Assembly (NCBI GenBank): GCA_963700305.1
Contig: CAVOXB010000009.1
Span: forward strand, 18,985 to 82,984
DNA from: Desulfomonile sp963700305
GTDB lineage: Bacteria; Desulfobacterota; Desulfomonilia; Desulfomonilales; Desulfomonilaceae
DNA length: 64,000 nt
Direction: 5' to 3'
Below are positions 9,105 to 16,455 of the stretch, one piece after another (within the stretch, counting starts at the first letter, position 1; each line of letters opens with the position of its first letter). The notes below the pieces were generated by a model that worked only from the letters and a program-made list of their open reading frames with translations, was not told the origin of the DNA and ran no database searches. Made by a program: the position numbers and the translations under genes.

Positions 9105-9194
9105 ATGACTGGAGAAAATTTGACTTTAGCAAACATCGAAGAAATCATTTCTGATGAACGAACTCATGAACTTGTTTCCCAGAAAAAGAGCTGA
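9105..9194 (+). CDS. Small protein, 29 aa
   Basis: The ATG follows GAGGAAGGAAAAAGAAC, a strong ribosome binding site. The TGA overlaps the next ATG by one base (TGATG at 9192-9196), indicating translational coupling with the 106-aa gene. The peptide is MTGENLTLANIEEIISDERT followed by HELVSQKKS. It may be a leader peptide or a real small protein. Confidence 0.45.
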   Translation: MTGENLTLANIEEIISDERTHELVSQKKS

Positions 9195-9514
9195 TGAACG
9201 AATATCTCAATGAAGGATATTCTGAAGGCGAGCGCTGGGCAAAAACGGCGGCCTACGTGGAGCTTGAGTGCGCACGGACGTTCGAGACCCGGAATAAGGA
9301 TGGTAATATCGAACGTGACGAGCTTGAGAACCATCAGCATCTCGGGGATTACTTCCGAGACGTCCTCAGTGATGATCCTGTCCTTAATTCCATAGTCGAT
9401 GAGCGTTACTTCTCTGCGGTTGCCGACGAATGGTTGAAGGGCTGGTTCGAGGCTGTCTATACGTATGGCAGCTTTGTTGACAAAGCGATAGCAAAGGCAG
9501 AACGAGGCTGGTAA
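9194..9514 (+). CDS. Hypothetical protein, 106 aa
   Basis: The start overlaps the stop of the upstream 29-aa frame, and the stop is two bases before the next ATG, so it is the middle gene of a tight operon. The protein is acidic and helical (YSEGERWAKTAAYVELECAR, then WLKGWFEAVYTYGSFVDKAI) with no membrane segment. I do not recognise the family. It is probably an accessory gene of the integrase module. Confidence 0.6.
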   Translation: MNEYLNEGYSEGERWAKTAAYVELECARTFETRNKDGNIERDELENHQHLGDYFRDVLSDDPVLNSIVDERYFSAVADEWLKGWFEAVYTYGSFVDKAIAKAERGW

Positions 9515-9516
9515 GT

Positions 9517-9999
9517 ATGAAATTCTGTGATCGCTACTGCGACGCTGAAATTGCCGCCCGGTGCGGGGAGCGCTATGACTGTCAACTGGTCACGATTGAC
9601 AGCGTTATGCAGGACGGCACGCCTCGCACCGATGTTGGATACATCAGGCGTAAGAAGAGGCCCGGTGAGCTTTCTATCATCAAGTTGGTTACACCGGGGG
9701 CCCTTGCCCGCCTCCTAGGGAAATCCCAGCGGTGGGTTTATGACCATGCTGAGGAGCTAGGGGCCGTCAAGGTGGGTAAGAGTTGGATATTCACGAAAGA
9801 GGGGGTTGCAAATGCCTTTCAGGCGAAAGGACAGCCAGAAATGGCGGGCCCAGGTAAAGTATCAGGGCCGCAAGTATCATCAGGACTTCCCAACGAAAAA
9901 AGAAGCCGTGGCCTGGGAAGCCGAAAAGCGCAAGGCACTAACGCAGGAAGCGGAGCAGACGCCAATGCAGACCGGCACGGCCTGCGTAGACTTCTTTGA
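9517..9999 (+). CDS. Excisionase-like DNA-binding protein with N-terminal Cys motif
   Basis: The N-terminus has Cys residues spaced like a metal-binding or prophage Cys motif (CDRYCDAEIAARCGERYDC, residues 3-21). Residues 60-105 form a MerR/excisionase-type helix-turn-helix of the HTH_17 kind: LVTPGALARLLGKSQRWVYD, then GAVKVGKSWIFTKEGVANAF. The last ~60 codons overlap the integrase frame by 188 bp and look like antisense-phase filler (GSRKAQGTNAGSGADAN), so a frameshift may have removed the true stop near 9815. Position directly before a tyrosine integrase fits a recombination directionality factor. Confidence 0.7.
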   Translation: MKFCDRYCDAEIAARCGERYDCQLVTIDSVMQDGTPRTDVGYIRRKKRPGELSIIKLVTPGALARLLGKSQRWVYDHAEELGAVKVGKSWIFTKEGVANAFQAKGQPEMAGPGKVSGPQVSSGLPNEKRSRGLGSRKAQGTNAGSGADANADRHGLRRLL

Positions 10000-10900
10000 G
10001 AAGTATCTTGATTTCTGCGAGCTGCGGTATACCCGCAAGGTCTTCAAGGAGAAGAAAGCGCTGTGCGAAAGGCTAACGGTCCTATGGGGGGCGGTTTTCG
10101 CTGAAGACGTTACCCCTGCAATGGTGAATGACTACCTTCAGGACATAGCTCGCACGAAGTCTGCGAACCGACACAACAAAGACAGGAAGAACCTGCTGGC
10201 AATGTGGAACTGGGGAGTGAAGATCCTCGATCTTCCAAGCAACCCCGTTGCCAAATGCAGCAAGCTCCCCCACGATAGAGGCGTCCAATACACCCCCCCT
10301 ACCCCGGACATACTCAAGGTCTTGCAAGCCGCTACAAGAGAGGAACGGGTATTCCTGCAAGCCTATCTACACACCGCAGCCCGGCGGGGGGAGATACTCC
10401 GTTGGACTTGGAACGATGATATCAACTTCCAAGAGCAAAAAGTGAGACTCGGAACACGCAAGACCCGTGACGGTTCGATGAGCTATGAATGGCTCCCAAT
10501 GACCGACGAGCTTTATGGGGAGTTGTGGTGGTGGTGGAACAACCGGACGCTGAAAGACAGCCCTTATGTGTTTCCGTCCACCAGCAAGAGGCCGGGACAT
10601 CATTACGGCGGGGTGTATGTGGAACGCAGATGGTTCCTAAAGACCCTATGCAAGCGTGCTGGCGTGAAGGAATTCGGATACCATGCGCTGCGGCGCTACT
10701 GCGCAAGCTACTTGGCCGATGAACAGAAGGTGTCCAGTAAGACCATTCAGCGGATCTTGAGGCACAAGAACGTGACCACCACGGAGAGGTATATTCAAAA
10801 CATTGGCAACGACATCGCTGTGGTGATGAATCTGTTTTCAGAAAAGGGCCGCCAGGACGGGCCGCCAAACAACAGTAAAGGGCTAGGAAATGAATCCTAA
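9812..10900 (+). CDS. Tyrosine-family site-specific integrase, 362 aa
   Basis: The start at 9812 (ATG, MPFRRKDSQKWRAQVKYQGR) is preferred over a TTG two codons earlier. The N-terminal arm-binding domain (residues 1-50, AP2-like KWRAQVKYQGRKYHQDF) is followed by a core-binding domain. The catalytic domain has Arg in TAARRGEILRW, HALRRY (HxxR), the second His in LRHKNVTTTERY, and the nucleophile Tyr in that ERYIQN motif. All catalytic residues are present. The gene ends in a hairpin terminator 12 bp before the tRNA-Asp 3' fragment at 10,912, the usual integrase-attP arrangement of tRNA-targeting elements. It resembles the 51,762 integrase in position but is not a close copy. Confidence 0.92.
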   Translation: MPFRRKDSQKWRAQVKYQGRKYHQDFPTKKEAVAWEAEKRKALTQEAEQTPMQTGTACVDFFEKYLDFCELRYTRKVFKEKKALCERLTVLWGAVFAEDVTPAMVNDYLQDIARTKSANRHNKDRKNLLAMWNWGVKILDLPSNPVAKCSKLPHDRGVQYTPPTPDILKVLQAATREERVFLQAYLHTAARRGEILRWTWNDDINFQEQKVRLGTRKTRDGSMSYEWLPMTDELYGELWWWWNNRTLKDSPYVFPSTSKRPGHHYGGVYVERRWFLKTLCKRAGVKEFGYHALRRYCASYLADEQKVSSKTIQRILRHKNVTTTERYIQNIGNDIAVVMNLFSEKGRQDGPPNNSKGLGNES

Positions 10901-10906
10901 CCCTTT
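10878..10906 (+). terminator. Hairpin terminator overlapping the integrase stop
   Basis: AAAGGG-C-TAGGA, loop AATGA, TCCTA-A-CCCTTT forms a long interrupted stem that includes the TAA stop of the integrase and is followed by GATTTT. It would end integrase transcription before the attachment site. Confidence 0.6.
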
Positions 10907-10911
10907 GATTT

Positions 10912-10960
10912 TAGTGGCGGGAGCGACGAGACTCGAACTCGCGACCTCCGGCGTGACAGG
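10912..10960 (-). other. Attachment site: tRNA-Asp 3' fragment (copy 1)
   Basis: These 49 bases are the reverse complement of the 3' part of a tRNA: the anticodon loop CTGTCAC (anticodon GTC, Asp), variable loop, T-arm GCGAGTTCGAGTCTCGT and acceptor strand GCTCCCGCCA. The 5' part of the tRNA (acceptor, D-arm) is absent, so it is not a functional tRNA gene. An identical 49-bp copy is at 53,344-53,392. Both directly follow a tyrosine integrase gene, which marks them as att sites left by elements that integrate at tRNA-Asp. Confidence 0.85.
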
Positions 10961-11008
10961 CCGACTTTGGCCTCAACAATATCAATGATCTATACAAAAA
11001 GCTGAGCG

Positions 11009-11058
11009 ATTTCGATCCCTGTCGATCCTTTTCAGTCCTTTTCGATCCCTGACAGTCC
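11009..11058. repeat. Arm-site-like direct repeats next to att copy 1
   Basis: TTCGATCCCTGTCGATCC, TTTTCAGTCC and TTCGATCCCTGACAGTCC follow one another. A matching set with substitutions lies at 53,441-53,490 beside the second att copy. Short direct repeats flanking att are typical integrase arm-binding sites, but protein binding is inferred. Confidence 0.5.
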
Positions 11059-11174
11059 ATTTCGGAGCGAGCAAAACGCGAGCAAAGGGGAGAGCTTTGT
11101 TTAAGGCATAGGATTGTTGACCCTACCCTTCCCAACGTCAAAAAAGACATCGGACAATTATAGAGGAGCAAATC

Positions 11175-11537
11175 ATGTCTCACGGTCTATCAAAATCCAG
11201 AATTGTCCAATGGAATCCAATGCCAGAAACGCCTCTGGTTGGAGATTCACCGACCGGAACTCGCCGCGTATTCGGAAGTTTCGGCTGAAATAATGAAAGC
11301 TGGAAATTATGTTCACAAAGCTTATTGATCGGCATCCTGGTCGAGCATGTGGATGAGTTGAAGGCAGCCCTGGATGAAACACGCCTCATTCTGTGTGGAT
11401 CTAGTGGTGCACCGCTTCTTGAGGGAGCTTATCAGCATAATGGTGTGCTGGTTCGGGCTGATCTCATTATGCCTGATTCTAAAGGCTTGCGATTAGTCGA
11501 AGTCAAAGCTGCCGGGTCGGTTAAAAATTTTAATCAC
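11175..11537 (+). pseudogene. DUF2779 family PD-(D/E)XK nuclease-like gene, 5' part only
   Basis: The ATG follows GAGGAGCAAATC. Read with frameshifts, the start is MSHGLSKSRIV and then GIQCQKRLWLEIHRPELA, the hallmark N-terminus of DUF2779 proteins (Cas4/RecB-like nucleases). After another break, residues around 11,430-11,530 read GVLVRADLIMPDSKGLRLVE and VKAAGSVK, the Asp and ExK of the PD-(D/E)XK site. The gene stops being recognisable at 11,537, where a type I-E CRISPR half-repeat begins, so the C-terminal DUF2779 region is missing. A second 5' fragment of a related gene follows the other att copy at 53,673. Confidence 0.7.
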
Positions 11538-11555
11538 CGGTTCATCCCCACGCCT

Positions 11556-11831
11556 TGTATGATACCCCCCAGAAGTACTTCTCGACGAGAGTGCTTCGAG
11601 CGAGGGAGGGGACTAGGGAAGTTCTGGTGGTCACCCACAGGTACTAGCTGGTATAGGGGGGTCGCACGGCCGTTTGGTTTTCTGAAGAAAGCTAGACAAC
11701 GGACCGGCAGATCGTTAACGCCTGGGCCTTCAAAGGCTGTCCCATAGCTGGATCGCCGGAGCCGACGTGCGAAAAGCCCGAACAGTCGCTGGGCCTTCTG
11801 AGGCCGTATCCACAAGGGAGGGACATCGCCC
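11556..11831 (+). ncRNA. Candidate bridge RNA of the IS110 element
   Basis: IS110 elements encode a bridge RNA in their left end, with one loop pairing the target and one the donor. Here ACAGTCGCT at 11,782-11,790 is identical to the element's right end plus core (12,782-12,790), as a left donor guide should be. ACAAG at 11,812-11,816 is complementary to CTTGT at the left junction (11,554-11,558), with nearby GTATC complementary to GATAC at 11,561. CCCACAG at 11,634-11,640 is complementary to the target side CTGTGGG (12,789-12,795). GTGCTT at 11,591-11,596 could be a left target guide for ACGCCT if wobble pairs are allowed. The RNA ends and folding are not established. Confidence 0.6.
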
Positions 11832-12773
11832 GTGTCTGAAAAGATCTTCGTCGGCATAGATATCGCTAAGGACAGCCTGGACATTCATCTGCTCCCGTCA
11901 GGCGTACGCTTCTCCTGTCGGAATACTGCGGATGACCTCGATGCGCTTGTATAACGTCTCAAGAAAGAGGTCCCCGTGTTAATCGTCATGGAAGCAACCG
12001 GCGGTTACGAAGTCATACTCGCCGCAGAGTTTGCTTCAGCCGGACTTCCCGTTGCCGTGGTTAACCCCAAGCAGGCCCGAAACTTTGCCCGAGCACTCGG
12101 AAAACAGGCTAAAACGGATTCCATCGATGCCTATGTGTTGGCTCGGTTTGCACAGGACATGAGGCCTCCTGTGAGGCCTATTCTCAATCAGGAGGAACAA
12201 GCCATCAAGGAATTGGTCGCCCGGCGCCGCCAGATCGTGCTGCAGCGTGCCTCGGAAAAAAACCGACTCCATCATGCTCGCTCCGAGCTCGTCCTCCAAA
12301 GCATTCAGCGCATCATCATGGCACTGAATCAGGAAATTCGGTCTATTGATCAGGATCTCGATACGACCATCAAGAACTCCTCCATCTGGAGTCAGAAGGA
12401 AGAAATCTTGCTGAGCGTTCCCGGCGTTGGTCCAGTCACTGCGAGAACACTCATAGCAGACCTGGCTCCGCTGGGCGAGGCAAGTCGCGCTGAAATCACC
12501 AGTCTCGCGGGTCTGGCGCCGTTCAACCGTGACAGCGGCATCATGAGAGGCAAGCGTAGTATCATGGGGGGCCGCCAGTCAGTCCGCAAGGCTTTGTACA
12601 TGGCCGCAATCACAGGTGTGAAGCGCAACGAAAGACTCCGGGCCTTCTATCAGCGTCTCGTGGCATCAGGAAAGCCGTTCAAGGTAGCGATAGTCGCCTG
12701 CATGCGGAAACTCCTGGTCATCCTGAACGCCATGATCAGGGAAAAAATCATGTATCAGGAACTTTCCACTTGA
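11832..12773 (+). pseudogene. IS110-family transposase (DEDD recombinase) with in-frame TAA
   Basis: The frame begins with GTG at 11,832 (SEKIFVGIDIAKDSLDIHLL), which carries the first Asp of the DEDD RuvC-like domain. It is interrupted by TAA at 11,952 (codon 41) and continues VMEATGGYE (Glu) and KTDSIDAYVLARFA (Asp). The C-terminal transposase_20 domain has VPGVGPVTARTLIADL and the serine-containing motif APFNRDSGIMRGKRSI, then GGRQSVRKALYMAA. Apart from the stop, the 313-codon frame is intact. Full-length protein would need reversion or read-through; an internal start at 11,976 would lack the first catalytic Asp. Confidence 0.88.
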
Positions 12774-12865
12774 CCGGAGACACAGTCGCTGTGGGGAACA
12801 CATACGCTCACTTCATTCACTGATATTCATGATCGGTTCATCCCCACGCCTGTGGGGAACACAAG

Positions 12866-13053
12866 ATTTAAGTTCTAAATGAGCATCGGAGGAATTCGAG
12901 ATGAAACCTGATACCTTGAGCCGGTACATATCAATCGCTTCTTCATCAACGCCCTCCGCAATTTTCAACCGGCGTCCACACCTGCATTATCCCATGCACG
13001 AAGTCTTACGTTAAGTGCTTGATCTGTTCCTTTTTTGTTCGGTCTAATTCCAT
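12866..13053 (-). pseudogene. Small hypothetical gene, frameshifted
   Basis: A minus-strand ATG at 13,053 follows GAGGAGGAAAATACTC, a very good ribosome binding site. The frame MELDRTKKEQIKHL stops after 15 codons, but neighbouring frames continue NVRLRAWDNAGVDAG and LKIAEGVDEEAIDMYRLKVS up to the CRISPR repeat. It looks like one small helical protein with two frameshifts. The family is unknown. Confidence 0.35.
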
Positions 13054-13123
13054 GAGTATTTTCCTCCTCATTATTGTTTTCTGCGGATACCTCTACAGGA
13101 TCGGAATCCGATGTTGAAAATGA

Positions 13124-13151
13124 TTTACTTGGCGGACGTCCGCCAAGTAAA
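13124..13151. repeat. Palindromic repeat, copy 1 (TTGGCGGACGTCCGCCAA core)
   Basis: A perfect 28-bp palindrome with the core TTGGCGGACGTCCGCCAA and AAGTAAA-type flanks. A second copy with one substitution is at 17,881-17,907. Both are in non-coding DNA, suggesting an interspersed palindromic repeat family. Confidence 0.7.
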
Positions 13152-13494
13152 AAGGGTGTAAATTGTCCATTTATGCCGTCAAAGCCTAATGGTTGGGCTT
13201 TCTTAGGTCATGATGTCAACTACCAAATGAGCCTTGAAAGCCTCGATGTGGAGGCGGGGCGTAGAGGAATTCAAAAGGGATATGCTTTCTCATGACAAGT
13301 CCCAAAAAAAGAGTGATGAGGGGCATTTCCAAAAACAGCCAGCAGTGAAAAAGGAATGGAAAACGCTTTTGAGCAGATATCCGGAAAAAAGTCGCGTTCT
13401 TTGTCACACCTATTCCAAATGCGCGGCACTATAAGCAGAAAACAGCACGCCGATGTCTCATTTTCATCTTCCCGCTGTTCCCTCGTCTAAAGAG
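13152..13494. other. Non-coding or decayed stretch
   Basis: Short open frames read fragments such as VEEFKRDMLSHDKSQKKSDE on the plus strand, but none has a start signal or a recognisable family. It may be debris of a lost gene between the palindrome and the PilZ gene. Confidence 0.4.
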
Positions 13495-14112
13495 CTATGC
13501 CTCAAAGGAAAAAATCTCGATTAGCTTCTGCAGTTCCTTCATGTTAGGTGGAGAAATATTTGTTATTTTGAATCCCGCTCTAATTCCGTCTGTCCAACGA
13601 CATTCTGCAGAGAGAGAAATTGTATGAACGTCTTCCAAATGAGATGGTTTAATTAAAAACTCTCGTGCTTCGTTCTTGACAATTTTTATAGGAGCCACCA
13701 TGAGTCCAAATTCAGATATGTCATTGATTTCAAGGCCATATGAACAGCTATGCGTAGTCATATCACAGATTTCAACACTGCCAAAAAATCTCTTTCTGGG
13801 TGAATCTCTAGCATCAAGATTTGTTATCTTCTCTTCTAGTGTCGGCTTGGGATCGGAGTCTTCTTTTTTCCATTTTACTTTCCATCCTTCAGGAAGCCTA
13901 TATTTGATTTCATCTTTTTCAACAATTCCCATCATAATGAGTCTGTTGAAAACTCTGTAGAGATCCGAAGCCCATAAAATATTGTACTTCGACATCAATG
14001 CTAGATCTGTTAATCCAGCAAGAATGTCATTTACTATGTTTTTGACAGGAATTTGCCTTTTATCGCCACGCATTCCTTTTAGATTACCCCCCTCATGAGT
14101 TAAGAAACTCAT
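13495..14112 (-). CDS. PilZ-domain protein, 205 aa
   Basis: Residues ~22-65 (VKNIVNDILAGLTDLALMSK, then a helical segment ending in MGIV) match a short helical domain often found before PilZ domains in deltaproteobacteria. From about residue 105, RKRFFGSVEICD and then YGLEINDISEFGLMV resemble the RxxxR and (D/N)xSxxG motifs of PilZ, followed by beta strands with ECRWTDGIRAGFKI. PilZ domains bind cyclic di-GMP; the RxxxR motif here is partly degenerate, so binding is uncertain. There is no signal or membrane segment. The start is uncertain: the 14,112 ATG has only a weak upstream site. It stands alone between non-coding stretches. Confidence 0.75.
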   Translation of the reverse strand: MSFLTHEGGNLKGMRGDKRQIPVKNIVNDILAGLTDLALMSKYNILWASDLYRVFNRLIMMGIVEKDEIKYRLPEGWKVKWKKEDSDPKPTLEEKITNLDARDSPRKRFFGSVEICDMTTHSCSYGLEINDISEFGLMVAPIKIVKNEAREFLIKPSHLEDVHTISLSAECRWTDGIRAGFKITNISPPNMKELQKLIEIFSFEA

Positions 14113-14869
14113 CGTTGTTACGACAGGAGTTCCCGTCGTATGTCTTTTCCCAACACTATGTTTTGAAGCCGCTGGTTTCTTCTGCCATAAAGCTCCTTTC
14201 GTTGGTCAGGTAAAAAACACGTTCGAACCAAATCGAATAACAACTAAGTCCATCTTTGCCGAGGCAACTCCAGGAGTCAATGGATTTCTTAATAGGGGCT
14301 GCCTTCGTCCACAGCATCAATACCCGAATGGCCGATCCCAAATCCCCAAACGTTCGGCGATTCCGTAACCTAATGAAATCACGATACCAGATCCGAGCTT
14401 CCCGCCGAATTCCACCACAGTTCGAAAAACGACCATATTCAAACCTACCCCAACCGAGAACGTCTCTCAGAAGTGGTCTCAGGTGCCTTTTCGAAACGAA
14501 TCTCGTGAATGGGTCGGGGTGTGGAAAACCCCGGCACGAGCTGAGCGAGGTCTGGTGTGTAAGGGGAGAAGAATCTATTGCCATTTCCATGTACTTCGTC
14601 CACGTGGCCGAAGTATTCGCGATTCGCCTCAAGAGCGAGGAATTCTATCTTTGGATAAACTTCGTTCATCTTGACATTATCACTCGTGCTGGCAATCCAT
14701 ATATGGCCATGTTCACATTGTAATAAAATGAAGTCTCGTTCACGTAGGCAAAACGAAGCCCTGAATGCGATGTACTTCGTCCACGTGGACGAAGTTAACA
14801 AGTTTTCCTTGGTCTTCCATTCCCCTCTCGTGGTAAACTCGGGCGCAGTTATCAGCGAGGAACACGGTT
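14113..14869. other. About 750 bp without a supported gene, containing palindromes
   Basis: No frame has a recognisable product. Two related palindromes lie here: 14,593-14,614 (one mismatch) and 14,774-14,795 (perfect), both with the core TTCGTCCACGTGGACGAA or near to it. They resemble the 13,124/17,881 palindromes in size but not in sequence. Confidence 0.55.
14774..14795. repeat. Perfect palindrome TTCGTCCACGTGGACGAA, with a second copy at 14,593
   Basis: The 22-bp palindrome has ACTTCG/CGAAGT arms. The copy at 14,593-14,614 differs at one base, and both copies are preceded by TGT. They could be repeat-family members or regulator sites. No gene starts directly beside them. Confidence 0.6.
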
Positions 14870-15073
14870 ATGGACATACCCGACGATCCGCAAGAACGCA
14901 AACGCTGGATGATGAAAGTCCTGCAGGACTATGGCGCGGTAAAAGTGCGGCGAGGGGAAAAGCTTTGCCGGCAGCCGGCATAAGACGTCGCCGGAGAAAC
15001 CGGGGAAATAATCTACGTACGCTGGTCCAACGGGGTACGTTCACTTGGGCGAACCGGCGTGCCCCAGACGTAA
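14870..15073 (+). pseudogene. Small hypothetical gene with in-frame TAA
   Basis: An ATG at 14,870 opens MDIPDDPQERKRWMMKVLQD, then YGAVKVRRGEKLCRQPA. A TAA at 14,981 (codon 38) interrupts it, and the same frame continues DVAGETGEIIYVRWSNGVRS up to TAA at 15,071, 16 bp before the glycosyltransferase start. The second half has the look of a small beta-barrel protein. The family is unknown. It may once have been co-transcribed with the glycosyltransferase. Confidence 0.45.
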
Positions 15074-15088
15074 AGAAAAGGCATTTCG

Positions 15089-16321
15089 ATGGGCAATTCA
15101 GACCCGATAGTCATAATTTCGAGCTATCCTCCACGCCTGTGTGGAATCGCGACGTTCGCTGAGGAAGCAAGAGAATTTATCCAGAAAGCCAATCCGGGCA
15201 GGGAAGTGATGGTGATAAGCCACACGGATGGCCAAGGCGAAGGCGTATTTCCTATCCTTGATATATCCAAAAGAGACTGGTGGAAGACGGTGGCAGGAAA
15301 AGTTCATCAATTGCGCCCGTACACAGTCCATCTGGAACACGAATACGGCCTGTACGAATACCATGACTCGAGGGGTGAGGGAGATGGAAACGAAGGGTTC
15401 CTGGATTTGCTCACCGCAATCAATGAATTTCCCACCATTGTGGAGCCACATACGGTCCACGGTAGGCTGACGGATTTTGAAGCGAATTTTATCTACGAGA
15501 TGTGTCAGCGCTCAGGAGTGGTGATGTTCAAGTGCCATTACCAAAAATGGAGGCTCGATTGGAACTTTGCGGGGAGGGGCTGGGAAACTCCTCTCAACAT
15601 CATGGTGGTCCCCCACGGCTCAAGGCCGGACCGTCGCTGGGGAATTGAAAAGGTGCCGGCACTGCGAAAAGAGATCGGTCTGGACAGATTTTCCTATATC
15701 GGCGAACACATCGTTGGGCTCGTGGGATGGATTCAGTCGAACAAACGTTGGGACATTTTGACCTCCATGTGGGAGGACATCCACAACGAGATCTGCTCCC
15801 GCTCCGGACAGGAGTGGGACCTCTTGGCAGCAGGGACTATGCGAGATCCGCACGATTTAAGGGAGTACGAGTCGTACCGCAAACAACTTGAAATTCTTGA
15901 AAAGAAGGGCCAGGCCCATTACTTTGAGTTTGTTCCTCGCGGGGAGATCTACTACAAGGTAATGGCCGTCTGTGACTTCATCGTGCTGCCTTCGGTGGAT
16001 GAAACCCAGTCGGGTACACTTGCCCGGATCATCGCACTCAATAAACCCTTCATAACTACAGCCCCTATGGAAGGCTTAACTGCTCAAGCTCTTGAGAGCA
16101 AAGGGGGGATCCTCTTCACCACCAAGGCAATGCTGAGGGAGGCGGTCATTGAGATGTCCTCCGATGAAGGTTTGCGAATAAGGCTAGGAGAAAATCTAAA
16201 GAGGTATCTTGAGGAAGTGGTGTCTTGGGAAGTAGTGGCCCAGCAGTACAATCAGGCCTATGAACTGGCTAGAGAATCTCGTGATACTGGAAAACCCGTG
16301 GAAATTCTTTTAGAGTTTTGA
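15089..16321 (+). CDS. GT-B glycosyltransferase (GT4-like), 410 aa
   Basis: The ATG follows AAGAAAAGGCATTTCG. The N-terminus IVIISSYPPRLCGIATFAEE is the nucleotide-sugar glycosyltransferase Rossmann start seen in many GT4 enzymes (SxPPRxCGIA). The second Rossmann domain begins near residue 210 with YIGEHIVGLVGWIQSNKRWD. The donor-binding region reads VLPSVDETQSGTLARIIALN, then KPFITTAPMEGL, similar to the ExGxxxxEA region but with Gln-Ser-Gly in place of the classical motif. There is no membrane segment. The likely role is transfer of a sugar to a surface polysaccharide or glycoprotein. The gene is intact and has no sugar-pathway neighbours. Confidence 0.85.
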   Translation: MGNSDPIVIISSYPPRLCGIATFAEEAREFIQKANPGREVMVISHTDGQGEGVFPILDISKRDWWKTVAGKVHQLRPYTVHLEHEYGLYEYHDSRGEGDGNEGFLDLLTAINEFPTIVEPHTVHGRLTDFEANFIYEMCQRSGVVMFKCHYQKWRLDWNFAGRGWETPLNIMVVPHGSRPDRRWGIEKVPALRKEIGLDRFSYIGEHIVGLVGWIQSNKRWDILTSMWEDIHNEICSRSGQEWDLLAAGTMRDPHDLREYESYRKQLEILEKKGQAHYFEFVPRGEIYYKVMAVCDFIVLPSVDETQSGTLARIIALNKPFITTAPMEGLTAQALESKGGILFTTKAMLREAVIEMSSDEGLRIRLGENLKRYLEEVVSWEVVAQQYNQAYELARESRDTGKPVEILLEF

Positions 16322-16455
16322 TCCACAGCGGAAAGACAAAAGTATCATCCGGAACCACTTGTGTCTTCTTCAGTCAAGTCCTGACTGTCCCTCACACAAC
16401 GCTATCCCATGGAAACGGTTCGAAGTAGTGGTTTAGGACATCCGAAGGCCTATCC

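Larger units (their letters stand above)
11556..12788 (+). mobile_element. IS110-family insertion element inside a CRISPR repeat
   Basis: The two halves of a CRISPR repeat fix both ends. The dinucleotide CT is present at both junctions (11,554-11,555 and 12,789-12,790), matching the duplicated core of IS110-type insertion without a longer target duplication. The element is about 1.23 kb, with a long non-coding left end (about 276 nt), one transposase frame and a very short right end (about 15 nt), which is the IS110 group layout. The insertion point lies in the loop of the repeat palindrome CCCCACGCCTGTGGGG. Confidence 0.87.
11538..12862. CRISPR. Orphan type I-E CRISPR remnant, first repeat split by IS110
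   Basis: The intact repeat is at 12,834-12,862: 29 nt, CGGTTCATCCCCACGCCT followed by GTGGGGAACAC. One 32-nt spacer (12,802-12,833) precedes it. The preceding repeat is split: its first 18 nt are at 11,538-11,555 and its last 11 nt at 12,791-12,801, with the IS110-family element between. Repeat length and spacer length match type I-E exactly. There are no cas genes and no clear leader in the window, so this is an orphan or decaying array. Confidence 0.88.

Noticed and set aside
10912..10960. Functional tRNA-Asp gene
   Set aside because: Only the 3' half from the anticodon arm is present in either copy; the D-arm and 5' acceptor strand are missing, so these are att cores.
15128..15155. CRISPR-repeat-like sequence CCACGCCTGTGTGGAAT
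   Set aside because: It lies inside the glycosyltransferase gene and encodes the conserved PPRLCGIATF segment. The similarity to the I-E repeat is by chance.
14671..15162. 163-codon plus-strand frame overlapping the glycosyltransferase start
   Set aside because: It covers non-coding palindromes and runs out of phase through the small gene and the glycosyltransferase; composition is not protein-like.
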